Shown here one piece after another: positions 11,430 through 21,785 of a stretch of DNA of 37,290 bases. Below the pieces are notes generated by a model. The model made no database searches and had not been told where the DNA came from. It worked only from the letters and a program-made list of their open reading frames with translations. The stretch covers positions 1-37,290 of the forward strand of contig LRSR01008435.1 of the NCBI GenBank assembly GCA_001579985.1. Reading direction: 5' to 3'. Each line of letters starts with the position of its first letter. Within the stretch, counting starts at the first letter, position 1. Made by a program: the position numbers and the translations under genes. Source of the DNA: Hypsibius dujardini. Taxonomy: Eukaryota > Tardigrada > Eutardigrada > Parachela > Hypsibiidae.

Positions 11430-11590
11430 ATTTTTATTCCACTATTACATGTTTAACTGTGGCGAGTACCATTTTTTGCGTCACCGTTGATTTATCCCAT
11501 CATTCCACTGCTGTAGGGGCAGCGTGAGGGCGGTCAGGAACCTTGACCATTTAGTCCAGTAGTTTTATTCCATTATTGTATTATGCCATG
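11430..11590 (-). repeat. Diverged third locus of the ~75-base repeat
   Basis: Contains TCCCATCATTCCACTGCTGT, AGGGGCAG, ACCATTTAGTCCAGTAG and TTTTATTCCATTATTGTATT in the same order and orientation as 7681-7800. No satellite array is attached here. Confidence 0.65.
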
Positions 11591-11599
11591 TAACTCCAA

Positions 11600-12850
11600 C
11601 AACTTTAATAACTCAATAACTCCTAACAGAGGCATAACTCTTCAACCTCAAACGAGACTCCCTTTCCCAAACGGGAGACGGATAGGGGCTCTCGTTCAAA
11701 AAGCTTTGGTCGCATCGCCATACAATTTCGAATCCCTTCAAAAACTCCAACACTTATTTGACTGTTACAAATACTAAAAAAATCATCTAGAAGTTCCAGG
11801 GCAGCAGTTTGTTTGGGTGGTACTCAGGGGTAAACTAGTCTAGTACGCTTGTCGTGAAACCTGGTCATACGACTTCAGAGATAACGCGAAGACTTTCGGT
11901 AATAACGCAAACAATTTCAGAGACCTTCTTCTATGCTGTCAAGGGCTGTCTGCATTTAAACTGTTGGACCGGCTTTTTTTGGCGACCGCCGTTACTTAAG
12001 AAGTGGCTTGCGTATCGACAGACACCATAGACGCGCCATGTTTAATACAAATTTAATAATACGATTCTGCGTGGATTGTTTGAAATTGAAGTAATTATCA
12101 TATGGTAGTATACAGTGTAATCCCCGATTTTTGTGAATATGTGACGAACTTTTGGAAATCTTTATTAGTCATACGATTGTTTTATAAATCCAACTCCATC
12201 AGAACCTCCACCTCCGATAGTTCTCGAACGACAGTAATGTAAATCTACGTAACTCCATAACTACAATTACAATAGGATCTCTAGTATCCCTAGACCTGAC
12301 AGTATCATCCCTATACAATAACTCCATAATTCCAATTCCATGCTATCGGAAGGTGTCATGTCCTAACTCGCTTCTCACTAACAATTAGGTTAGTCCTAGA
12401 ACTTTATAATACCAATTCCATATCGATATTTCACATCAATTTATAAGCTTTGTATCAAAACTCGCCAGTAGTATATACTGAGTTGCCACATGGACACTGA
12501 AAGAATTGCCAGTCGAAATAAGCACATGGGATACATAATGAGGATACACTAAGAAATGAAACACAGACTAGTCTTGAAATCATTAACAAACACAAAATAA
12601 CAGTGAGAGGGAATTTAATGGTGCCAAGTCTCTTGAAGGGTTAAATGATTATATAATATTTAAAGAGTTCTTCATCGCTATGTCAGTAATATGCTTTGTG
12701 AGCTCACGAGGTAAATGGAAACGTCACCGAAAATCCTCTAATGAAGTCGCTGCATGAGGCTCCAAACCTGAGATATAAGGATGAGAGCTAGTCGACCTTA
12801 CTCGACGGCATGCGAAGATAAATGGTTTTGAGGCGATTGTTTAGATGGAA
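11600..12850. other. Intergenic with dispersed repeats
   Basis: No gene seen. 12180-12340 holds inverted AACTCCATAA-type units, and 12412-12470 is a ~50-base segment that recurs inverted at 24641-24690 with roughly nine in ten bases matching by eye. The 64-codon frame at 11583 is in repeat sequence. Confidence 0.55.
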
Positions 12851-12852
12851 AC

Positions 12853-13308
12853 TTAAACAGCCTTAAGTTTCTTCCGATTAGAAGGCCTATTCGACCGAAT
12901 CGTCGTTTCAGGTGGTTCCGCAACGGCGGCGTCAGCAGGACAATCAACCACGGACTTGTGGCGCACCCTATGAAATTAAACAAACCAATATAAGATCACC
13001 AATTACTCGGAAGAAAGCAGCGGCAGTAATGGCCTACCTAACAAGAATAGCGTGACAACCGTTAAACCCGGTGGCGTGTTCAGAGCTATGTCTGTTTTCG
13101 CCACCATTGGATAGATCACCCATGGCAAGTCTGATACTACAAAGAGCACACACAGGGCAATCACTGTTTTGGTCACGGCAGCGCTTCGACTATTCGGTGG
13201 CGTAGCAGCTGGAACGAGTACAGGTGGGCCAGAAATGGCGTTCGAACTAACTCGCTTCATGGAGATTTCCGCCACTGCTTTCGCCCGACGACGTCGGCTG
13301 AGATGTAC
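12853..13308 (-). CDS. Rhodopsin-type GPCR, last two exons (loop 3, helix 6, helix 7, tail); partial
   Basis: Two exons on the minus strand. The first (13308-13007) follows an acceptor ending CTTTCAG and starts with an Arg-rich third loop (HLSRRRRAKA). Helix 6 follows (TVIALCVLFVVSDLPWVIYP, with SDLP in place of the usual CWLP), then helix 7 (LTVVTLFLLGRPLLPLL). The NPxxY motif is degenerate (RPLLP). A GT..AG intron of only 39 bases (13006-12968) joins GA to G in frame, giving LLSSEVRHKSVVDCP and a tail ending RKKLKAV and a TAA at 12853. The spliced frame is open throughout. I did not find helices 1-5; they are either in unrecognised upstream exons or lost, so this may be a receptor fragment. 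Ligand unknown. Confidence 0.7.
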
Positions 13309-13310
13309 CT

Positions 13311-14066
13311 GAAAGATTTTAATGAGTTGACAGCAAAGAAAAATAGTTCTTCAAGTTGTTTTTATCCAGTTTGGGAGTAAAGATTGAGATTGGATAGAGA
13401 TCGGACCGAAATTCAAATATAAGTTGATAAACTATCTTGTGACTCAAAGGGAACCCGGCCCTTGGTTTTCATTTAAAAAATCGGGCGAGATATCCAGACC
13501 TGGTTGCTTTAGGTTTTTTTCGTCCAAAACAATTGAGTTGAGTATATTGAGTTGAAATTAAAATTCTGAAAACCTGGTTCAAATTGGAATCGGAGCTTCC
13601 AGTGACGTCACGTGGGTTTTTTATAATTTTGGCGATGGTCAAAAGATTGTAAACTCAATATATTACTATGGAAAAGGTTGTCTTGAACGAATAAAAAACT
13701 CTAAAGCAACCTGTCTGCATAGATGGCCAAAAATTTAAATCGAATCAAGCGCTGGGTTCTCCTTAATCGAAATTCAAATACCTACGCACCTTGAAAGCGA
13801 TAGAGGAATAACACACCACAACACATATCAGGGAGATTTATTTAGATATATATATAAAGATATAATTTAGGCTCTGAATTGTTACTTTTTTAATAGGCCA
13901 TCGACAAACGTTCAGGAAAGTTTGAAAAAGTGCATAGGAAGAGCAATCACAGTGACCAAGAAGAATACTTTTTTCGTCCGAGGAAAATAAAATGGTCGCC
14001 TTTTCTGGGTAGAGCTGCGTGGAGTGGCTGACTGCTTTTTCCTAATAGTTTGAACGCTAACTTTTC
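13311..14066. other. Intron or intergenic; contains one copy of a TGACGTCA-bearing repeat
   Basis: No exon is secure here. Bases 13581-13650 carry GGAGCTTCCAGTGACGTCAC and TTTTGGCGATGGTCAAAAG, which recur diverged at 34770-34830 (see that entry). If the GPCR at 12853-13308 has upstream exons, this stretch is its intron. Confidence 0.45.
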
Positions 14067-14590
14067 CTAAATTGAATCACCTTCGTTTAAGCTAACCACA
14101 AGGACATGATCAATTGCGCACAGTTCCTCTGACAACCGATCGCGCGTGTCCACGTGGTAGTGAATCACCCTGTAGTTGTACTCTCGCTTAGATGCGAGCT
14201 TCCAGGCATCCACAAATGGGTATGTCGGAGCCATTGCCTAACCTAATTTTTATTACTTTCACAAAGTTTGCAATATAAATATATCACAATTAAAGAAAAC
14301 ACATTTCCCACTGGTTGATTTATTTAAAACAGTCTATTTCAGTGAAATAAGGCAAGCTTAAATTAAAAGATTTTTTTGGCTCTTTAAAACCTGAAGAATA
14401 TTTAAAACATGTAGATGATGTAACTACAGTACAGGTTGGTTTTTTCGTGGTATGCTTGAGGTACTGCTCGCCGGCCTCTCGCAATTGGGCTTTCCAGAAC
14501 TCCAGAGCGATGGCAAGTGAACAGATCCAAACAACTATATTTCCAAAATCTGCACAGGCACTGATATTTCTTTCTGTGTTGTACGGGAAC
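14067..14590 (-). CDS. Two phase-compatible exon-like frames of an unrecognised gene
   Basis: Exon 1 would run 14590-14428, after an acceptor ending TTTTCAAG. It encodes a likely membrane or hydrophobic segment (NIVVWICSLAIALEFW) flanked by a sequon (ERNIS) and a charged stretch (KAQLREAGEQYLKH), and ends at a GT donor in phase 0. Exon 2 would start in phase 0 after an acceptor ending GGTTAG at about 14237. It encodes APTYPFVDAWKLASKREY and then YRVIHYHVDTRDRLSEEL, with good donors near 14095 or 14083 and a TAG at 14067. I do not recognise the family. The open frames, residue composition and matching phases argue for real coding sequence, but no start or downstream exon is known. A link to the GPCR end at 12853-13308 is possible in phase but unsupported by homology. 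Confidence 0.35.
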
Positions 14591-14780
14591 CTTGAAAAAA
14601 TGTATATTTTTGCTTAGCTGTCTAGTCAATAACTTCATGATATATACCGCTGGCACTGTCTAAAGGCAAACTCTAGCGCTAAAGTGGCTCTGGTTTCCTG
14701 GACAGAACTATCTGCAGCATTTTTTCTGGAAATTGATAGAGCATCAGGACAGTTTCCTAAAGCGATTTTAAAGAGACAGA

Positions 14781-15070
14781 AAACACGGAGTGACAAACAC
14801 AGACGCAGGCACAGACTGAGACCGCTACCCGGACACACACACAAACACAGAACAGACAAAGACACAGACACAAACACAGAACAGACAAAGACACAGACAC
14901 AGACACAGACACAGACACAGACACAGACACAGACACAGACACAGACACAGACACAGACACAGACACAGACATGGGCACAGAGCGGACAAAGACACAGATA
15001 CAGGGACAAAGACAGGCACAGAAACAAACGCAGACATATAGAGAGAAAGAGACGCAGATAAAGGCACAGA
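14781..15070. repeat. CACAGA hexanucleotide microsatellite
   Basis: Pure ACAGAC units at 14885-14970 flanked by interrupted ones. Long frames on both strands (Thr-Gln-Thr, Val-Cys-Val or Leu-Cys-Leu cycles) are by-products. The same motif fills the intron of the GPCR gene at 16382-17776. Confidence 0.95.
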
Positions 15071-16100
15071 CGATATTCAAAACCCGGGTTGAGATAAATT
15101 CTGTGTGCGGATCCTTTTGAGAGAAGCTTAAAAACGATTCAGTGGCCGTTGTACATGGTTATCAGCCAATGGTTTTTTTTTCGCAAAGACTAATGCATTC
15201 AGCTGTTTTGTTACTCTGTAAAAACATATTCAATTTTTTTTCTCATTTTCAAGAATTTATTGAGAAAAATCCATTGGCGACTTTCAATTTTGCACAATAT
15301 ACCTCATGAATATTTTCGAAAACTAGATCTAAAGTTATAGTATAGCACCTAACGAATAGATCTAAGGGAAAAACAACCCATTTTTTTGGGGTCAAGAGCA
15401 CCAAACATTTTATTAATCATGTACTGTTTCTGTTGGCCAGAATGTAAAGACATTCCTGGCGAAGTGTCACTATTTGGGAAATGCCGCGATCTCATTGCTT
15501 ATTCCAAGCTTAACACAAGCTGGTTTTTTTGAACTTGAACAAGTGCGTTGCTCATATTAGGATTTAACTCGACCTCGGGATTAACCATAACTCAGTTCAA
15601 CTCAACTAAGAACAATGTTTGGAGGTACTCACCCAGCAATGCTGGCTACCGTGAATTTTTAGTGGGAATTTTGTCTATAATATTTCATGTCTAGCGTTCA
15701 TATATAGAAAATTTGCTCTTTTCCTGGCTTTGTTTCCACTACCAGAATGTCGGAACTTCAAGAGATGTGATCATGAAGCACTGCGGCGTACCAAACAGAT
15801 GCCACTTTAAGGAAATCCCCACACTGAAACGCTTTCACAGCATTATAGTTGCTTTGACAGGGAGCAGCACCAACTAATTCAGACGTTATGCTTTTATATA
15901 CGATACTTAGAGCGCCACATAAAAGGAATTGTTTGCTCTTCAACTTCGACATCTAGTGTTCGATGATTTCCCACCGGGGAAACCGCAGAGGTCAATCAAC
16001 AAGGGTTCGGCCTCAAAAATACCCCCTACACAAAATCGTCTGTGAAAGTTCACCCGATCGTTAATCGCGGTCGAACCAAACAACCCATTATTCTTCTGGA
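15071..16100. other. Intergenic or intronic; one weak minus-strand frame
   Basis: A minus-strand frame at 15952-15758 encodes 64 residues (SELVGAAPCQSNYNAVKAFQ) without a recognised domain. It might be an exon of the same unknown gene as 14067-14590 and 16102-16263, but splice support is weak. On that strand a TATATAAAAG lies within it near 15895. Confidence 0.3.
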
Positions 16101-16101
16101 A

Positions 16102-16263
16102 TCACCACATACACAGTTCGCGGAAGTCTTCGCACTTCAGAACAAAGAGTGACACCATTCTTGCCAGTTGAACTGTGACGCACTCCGTTTTATCATTAAT
16201 GACAAGCCTCCCTATATGTTCAAACCATAGTGCGATCCTTTGTGCGATGTCAGTGATATTCTT
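16102..16263 (-). CDS. Exon-like frame of an unrecognised gene
   Basis: After an acceptor ending GACTCAG the frame runs 53 codons to a TGA. It includes ITDIAQRIALWFEHIGRL and then ECVTVQLARMVSLFVLKC. The amphipathic, helix-rich composition looks like real protein, and two possible GT donors lie near the end. I do not recognise the family. It lies about 120 bases upstream of the plus-strand GPCR start, so a divergent arrangement is possible. A chance open frame cannot be excluded. Confidence 0.3.
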   Translation of the reverse strand, partial: KNITDIAQRIALWFEHIGRLVINDKTECVTVQLARMVSLFVLKCEDFRELCMW

Positions 16264-16381
16264 CTGAGTCAGGTCATTCCTTCAGTTAAACATGATTCTC
16301 AAATAAAACACTCTGTGTTTAAACTACTGCCACCCGAATAAATATATACGTAGTTTGTGGGTATTTGTTAGTCTGCTAAAA

Positions 16382-17776
16382 ATGGATCTAACAAGCTACA
16401 ACAAAAGTTTTGTTCTGCCACAATCCTCAAACCAGACAACTTATCTGCCCACAATACTGTTTAACGCGACCATGAAAGCACTGGTTACTACCGTGACCGT
16501 TCATCTGACATTGACTGTTCTGGCATACATATCATTGGTCGTGCAAGTCGCGGCCTTCTTGATCAATGCATCCATCATTCTCGTCTACATTCGTCGCCCG
16601 GGCCTGCTGAAGCCATTCAACGTACACTTCTTCATCCTGCTGATTGAGGACGTCTTCTGTGGCATCCTGCTGGGCTCGCTACAGCTACAAAAGCACCTCC
16701 TGCCTGGCGCTATAGATTTCACAACTCGTGCGGCATGTTCCTACTCCAAGTATACACAGTGGACTGCCGCGTCGTGGATGTTGCTGCAGCATGTGGTGAT
16801 TTGTTTGGATCGCTGGCTGGCACTGCTGCGACCCAACTGGTACCGCACGAAAACGATCAAATTTGGCGTATTGGCTGCAGTTTTTGCGGTCACGTTCCAG
16901 ATGACCTTGTACCTGCCACTGTTTTTGACAGACTACTATATTGTGAAACCTGCGGGAATGGATTGCCGTATCACTTGGGCATTACCTAACTATCAGGTTT
17001 TTCAGGCAGATAGGGACATAGATTTATCGTCAGAAGCACAGTTTAAGACATGGACTTTACACCCTTACATAGTCAGAGACACAGACAAGAGCACCAGCAC
17101 AATAACAAACACCGACGCAGACATTAACACAGACACAATCACAGACACAAACACAGACACAGGCACAAACATAGACACAGGTGCAGACACAGACACAGAC
17201 ACGGAACACGGAAACATATACAGACACAGGCTGCTTTCTCAATCAACAACAAAGGTTTCGCTGTTATAGGTATTCGTGCGAGTTGTCACCATGTACATTC
17301 CTCAGCTCATAATCTTCCTCTCCTACCCCCTGTTCCTCTTCACACTTTGGTTTCGTCACGGACGCGTCCAGCGACCTCGGATCGGCCCGGTCGGACAGTC
17401 TGGTGAAGCCTCCACGGGCCGACCGACTGGTCAAGCCTCCGTAAGTCGGTACTCTGTCAGCACCATCGCGGCGACTAAAAGCAAGAAACAAGCCTCCAAC
17501 CAACTCCGGATGGTGCTGTGGTTTGTCTGCCTACAAATAGTGTGCTGGCTACCCGTGACAGTCACGACAGCGTTACTGATCTCCGCACTGGAGTATCGAT
17601 CCCCTCTCGCCGTGGATGTGTTTCAAATCACCGAGTTTTTGCCGGTGATCTTGCTGTTAGCCGATCCAGTAGTGTTCTTGGTGTTTTTGAAGGACGTCCG
17701 CAGAGAGGTCACGGCGCAACTGGGATTAGCCATTCGAGCTGTGCAGTCGGTGGCGTCCCACGTTGCTACCGGCTAA
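16382..17776 (+). CDS. Rhodopsin-type GPCR, two exons, complete
   Basis: Plasma-membrane G-protein-coupled receptor; ligand unknown, probably a peptide or small-molecule transmitter. Exon 1 (16382-16996, 205 codons) starts at the first in-frame ATG. It holds three N-terminal sequons (NKS, NQT, NAT), helix 1 (AAFLINASIILVYI), helix 2 (FFILLIEDVFCGILLGSL), the helix 3 Cys 24 residues before the DRW form of DRY, helix 4 and the second extracellular-loop Cys. The donor is CAG|GTTTTT. Exon 2 (17270-17776) resumes in phase 0 with helix 5 (YIPQLIIFLSYPLFLFTLWF), a third loop rich in Arg and Ser, helix 6 with CWLP, and helix 7 with DPVVF in place of NPxxY. The spliced length is 373 residues, normal for the class. 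The 273-base intron contains a CACAGA array and no in-frame stop until its own TAG acceptor. A possible TATA-like ATATATA lies near 16341. Confidence 0.85.
17070..17235 (+). repeat. CACAGA microsatellite inside the GPCR intron
   Basis: Interrupted ACAGACACA units within intron 16997-17269. Read through in the exon 1 frame they encode Asp-Thr/Asn-Thr dipeptides. The motif is the same as 14781-15070, about 2 kb upstream. Confidence 0.9.
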
Positions 17777-19700
17777 GAACTGCCACCACAGCGATCAGAA
17801 TAGCCTATCGATTGGGATTTGCAGAATGCCGTTCATTTGGTTTGTTTCGTTGGAAAGCTTAACTTTCAAAGTTTGGTTGCGTATTTTCATGGTGCATTCT
17901 TCATACTTCACAGTGCAGAATACGCGCATCGCTTAAGTTGCGATTCAATACTCACCGCACGAGCAATTCATAACCTTTTTTTCACCCTTTGTTAATAGCT
18001 TTTTTGTGACCGGGAATGCAACACGAGTTCATCGCAGTCGCAGTACGATCGTGTTTTCAATTATTACCTACCGAATAAGGACATTACTTTCCCCATTGTT
18101 TACATTAGATGCAACGATATGCTGTAACTAACCTACGCGTAATCGTAACCCTGTTCTTCAGGGTCAGGCTGTTTTCCAGGCTTAAAACGCCAGGCATAGC
18201 CGAAATTTATCGAGTATTGGGTCAGGAGAAATACTAGCCAATATATATATCCTGTAAACAGGCTGGCCCAAGGCCGGCTTTGTCGAGCCTATTTTCCAGG
18301 CTTAACATGTAGAAGAAACTCCAGGCTAGATACGCCCACATACTGCAATTCACCTGCAATGTCAGTTGAGTTCCTCCATTTTCCATTTTGTTTGAACGGG
18401 ATATTTCCACTCTATGTTTTTGCACCTGCGCTTGCGCGCGAGATTTCGTCAAATTTTAGTCTTCGTAAATTTGTCTGAGTACTTTGACTAATACGTTTCT
18501 TTTGCTCAGGAGTGAGAAGGAAACTTGTTAACTAACTTGAGATCTCAATTGGTAAGTCTGTCGTATTAATGTAGCACTAATCATAATCATCTGCCACAAA
18601 CTAGAGGGATTTCGCCAATAAAGCTTACTTTTTTACCTTACAGCGCCTGGCGCGGGACGATTTCGAACAAGAAGCTGTGGGATTGTGGAGTTTTTGAGAT
18701 CGCTTAATCGTTAATTAGTTCTTGGTTCTTGGACAAACTTGAATTATTATGTTACATTTTTTATTGCGAATTTTTTTTCAACTTCAACCGTTCCGATGTC
18801 TTCTTTGCAGGTGTCGACCCGACAGAATGTTAATTCCCTGTTTCATCAAAAGATTTTCTGGTTTCGTCGATAGTTATCTCTTTTCTACCTTGTTTCGTTC
18901 GATGGTCATGCTAACTTACTGAGAAAACGAAATCTGAGTAAGTTACTTGGTGAAAAATTTGTGCTAAAATTTGTGATTGGTCGGAGACTCGAACCTGATT
19001 GGCCAGAAAAGAAGAGAAGCCCTATTTTTTTCGGCCGGAAATCAGCCTGAGAATCGAGCCTGGAATCCGGGCTCAATTCCAGGCTGAATTGCATGGAGCA
19101 TTTTAGTTTGATTCACTGCAAGTTACAGCCTGATTTAGTCAGCCTGGACAAGGCTGGAAACAAGCTGGAAACATGGTAGGATTACGTGCAGGATGACCTT
19201 TGTGTGCAACATTTTCGAGAGCTGGCGTGGATGAATATTTCCTGGGTGGTAGAAGACCTCCGCAACTGTAATGTCTAGAGTGGAACCTATATAATTAGAT
19301 GAACTCGTTGAATGGATAATCATTTGGAAACAGAAGCGACTGACGTTCAGTTTGGGTTGTATCGGAATTAGCTCGCCTGAAATCTTTCCATCCTAAAAGA
19401 ATAATTATGGTTGCGAGAATATTTGGCCTGTCGCTCTGACCCCTGTACCTTCTGTTAGTGATACCGATCTCCATAGCTAGCAACCTGAACGCTACCATTG
19501 CTTCCCGTCTGTTTCCTTCTTGCTCGTGTTGCCGACGACGTTCTTCAACTGGGGCGTTTAGGTGTGGGTGATTTCATACGCCCAGTTGGTCGTTTATTTT
19601 TTCGGAGTTTTTTTTCTCTGGTGTCCCCTATGGGAATCCGTTACGTTAATAGCAGGATTACAGTAGTATAATCAACAAACTTTCAGGCACGTCGGTTGCC
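17777..19700. other. Intergenic with degenerate CCAGGCT repeats
   Basis: Variants of TTTCCAGGCTTAA, GCCAGGC, GAGCCTGG and AGGCTGGAAA recur on both orientations at about 18150-18350 and 19040-19180, and once more at 30985-31035. This is probably an old interspersed element; no boundaries are visible. Minus-strand frames at 18234-18452 and 19135-19498 overlap it and are not supported as genes, although downstream exons of the ANF-receptor gene at 20163-21785 could still hide here. Confidence 0.45.
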
Positions 19701-19710
19701 ACTTGCCACC

Positions 19711-19767
19711 ATGGCTGAATTTGGTAGATTAGTCCCAAAACCGCTTGAATTGATTTCTGGAATAGCT
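19711..19767 (+). CDS. Possible first coding exon, strong start context
   Basis: The start lies in a near-perfect GCCACCATGG context, 26 bases after a TTTCAG acceptor (19685). Nineteen codons (MAEFGRLVPKPLELISGIA) lead to a GT donor AGCT|GTGAGT in phase 0. No second exon was found before the opposite-strand ANF-receptor exons. The acceptor so close to the start could be ordinary 5'UTR splicing or a spliced-leader site. It may be chance. Confidence 0.25.
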
Positions 19768-20162
19768 GTGAGTAGCCGACTATCAGTAACGCACTGTATT
19801 AATTGATTTAGTTTTATAAATTTAAATAATAATATTGCATGGTGCATTCCATTTTTTACTCTAGAGTAATTTTTTAACCAACAAAAAAATTGAAGCCCGG
19901 GGACATGAAATTGCCCCTCTCTCCGGCCGGAGCTCGGAACGCCTTTGCACGTAATAGTTCAAAACCTTAAATAAGTTTAAGGGGATTTGGATTTATACCC
20001 AGTGCGAAGTTGAGGCTCGAAATTGCCGGTTACGTCCCGCAAAAGGCTGGAAACCCTACTGTTTCCCCGCATCCCCAGTCGTAAACTTGCCGCATTTCTC
20101 CCATGGCCTAAAATTTTTCTCCGTCCGAACCAACACCGTGATTTTGCAGGGCAAGAATTTAC

Positions 20163-21785
20163 CTCGGAAAAATAGCGACGGCTTTTCTACGGGTTGTTTG
20201 CCAATCTCCGTAATCAGCACTCTCGCAAACACACGGGAATATTACTCCATTATTTTAAAATATCATTTGCGTTGAATTTTTTACCTGTAGTCTTGCTGGC
20301 AACCGTTCGAAGAGAACTATATACACACCAGCAGTTTTTTTTATAAAATTTTGCAAATTATGATATGGAACATGCCAAAGTGTAAAGCACATCTTCTAAA
20401 AATTACACTAAAAAGCAAAACTCATATATGATCCGTCAGTCATTCCCTTCACTCCGGTTTGGATCTATCAGAAATAAAATAGTTTCCACAACCAAAGGCA
20501 TATGAGTAACTCACGCGAATGTCAAGAGGAGCAAAATAAGTTTACCAATAATTTATTGGCCGGTAGCGAGTCTGCTACAAGGATCATGACTGCAATTGCG
20601 AGAAAAGAGCTGTCATGACTTTGGCAATCGAAACGGAACTCTATGCCATTTGTCGCAATCTTTTGGACAGCTTACCTCGACTAGAGGCCGCAAACCGGTC
20701 TAGTATATTGTTCAGGACACTGCTACTGACCGGCCCGGTCAGACTAACAGGCACGAAGGTCACTGGAATTTGAGGTGTGGCGCTTGAAAGCAAACGATAA
20801 ATGCCTTGCGCAACTGATTCATAAGCCCTGTTAATGCCACCAATCTCTGTGACGATTGTCACATGGTCCCACTGGTAGAGCTGTATTAGTTTCATGAACG
20901 TGGCTAGGAAGATGGGAGACGACTGCGTAATGACGCTGGAGAGCAGGGTTGGAAATGATGATTTATCGGTTTGATAGGCGCTGGTGATGCTACTGCAAGT
21001 AGTAAAGGAATTTGATTTCAACTTCGGACGGCTTATCTCTAGGTTGAATAGCCAGGTCGGTTGCCCTGTCTCTATTGTATTGCGGCACATTTTTTACTTC
21101 TGACTGGAACTTTGCAAAGTACAAGAACCACAACTGAAGTGAAAATCGACTTACTGCTTCAATCAACCGTTTAAAAAGTCAAAAGGTGAAAAAGTCGACA
21201 AGTCGAAAAGGTAAGAGTATTCTATTTGGTGAGAGATCTGGTCCACTTCAGAAAGGACACAGGCCAAATTCCACTCCCTGGCACACATAAAGCAACAAAG
21301 ATCTTTGCCAGGGAGAAATTTGACTATTTCTTTACCTTGTCATTAACACCTTGTTCTCACCTTTAGCGAATTCTTGCTGTCCCGCGATGCTGTTGGTACA
21401 ACCTGCCAGAAATGCATTCGCGTATGAAACATGAACGGTGTTAGGCGCCTTATACTACAATTGTTAGAAAAAAGATGGGTCCACAAATCTGATAGGATAA
21501 ACAACGTCCAGCAGTCTTGTCCATCGGTGAGTTGGTTTCGTCGCTGAGTATAATAATATTCTGCAATCTCATTATCGCCAGATTCCCTACAGGTGTTCTC
21601 TACCTCTTCCACATTGTCGGTTGTAATAACGAATGTTTGCGACATATTAAGGGACGGGTAATCGCGTTCACCTCCTCCAGTGCTGTCTGAAAGGCCGGGC
21701 CAACGAACCGCAATGCACCCATTACTTTGGTGCTCACTAGAGCCGGTATAATGACTTCAATGTCCAGTGTACCCGCACTACATCT
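20163..21785 (-). CDS. ANF-receptor-type ligand-binding domain (receptor guanylyl cyclase-like), six exons, partial
   Basis: Extracellular peptide-binding domain of the periplasmic-binding-protein fold found in natriuretic-peptide receptors and receptor guanylyl cyclases. Exon A (21785-21672) reads GTLDIEVIIPAL then RFVGPAFQTALEE, the family's opening. Exon B (21454-21361) reads NAFLAGCTNSIAGQQEFA. Exon C (21038-20676) reads TSAYQTDKSSFPTLLSSV then FMKLIQLYQWDHVTIVTE. Exon D (20589-20546) reads RVMILVADSLPANKLL. Exon E (20464-20409) reads GMTDGSYMSFAF. Exon F (20219-20163) reads ADYGDWQTTRRKAVAIF. All junctions are GT..AG and keep phase over 728 bases. Introns are 217, 322, 86, 81 and 189 bases. 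Oddity: past exon A's donor the frame continues with the conserved VNA, and a one-base-shifted frame then fits the family, so either the exon is shorter than usual or there is a one-base deletion near 21665. Signal peptide, membrane helix and any cyclase part were not found. Confidence 0.7.

Noticed and set aside
14428-14590. Helix 3 of a GPCR joined to the receptor end at 12853-13308
   Set aside because: A Cys and an EFW motif occur but only 18 residues apart instead of 24, so the segment does not fit helix 3.
14635-15080. Long frames on both strands with Thr-Gln or Val-Ser/Leu-Cys cycles
   Set aside because: By-products of the CACAGA hexanucleotide array, open on both strands for trivial reasons.
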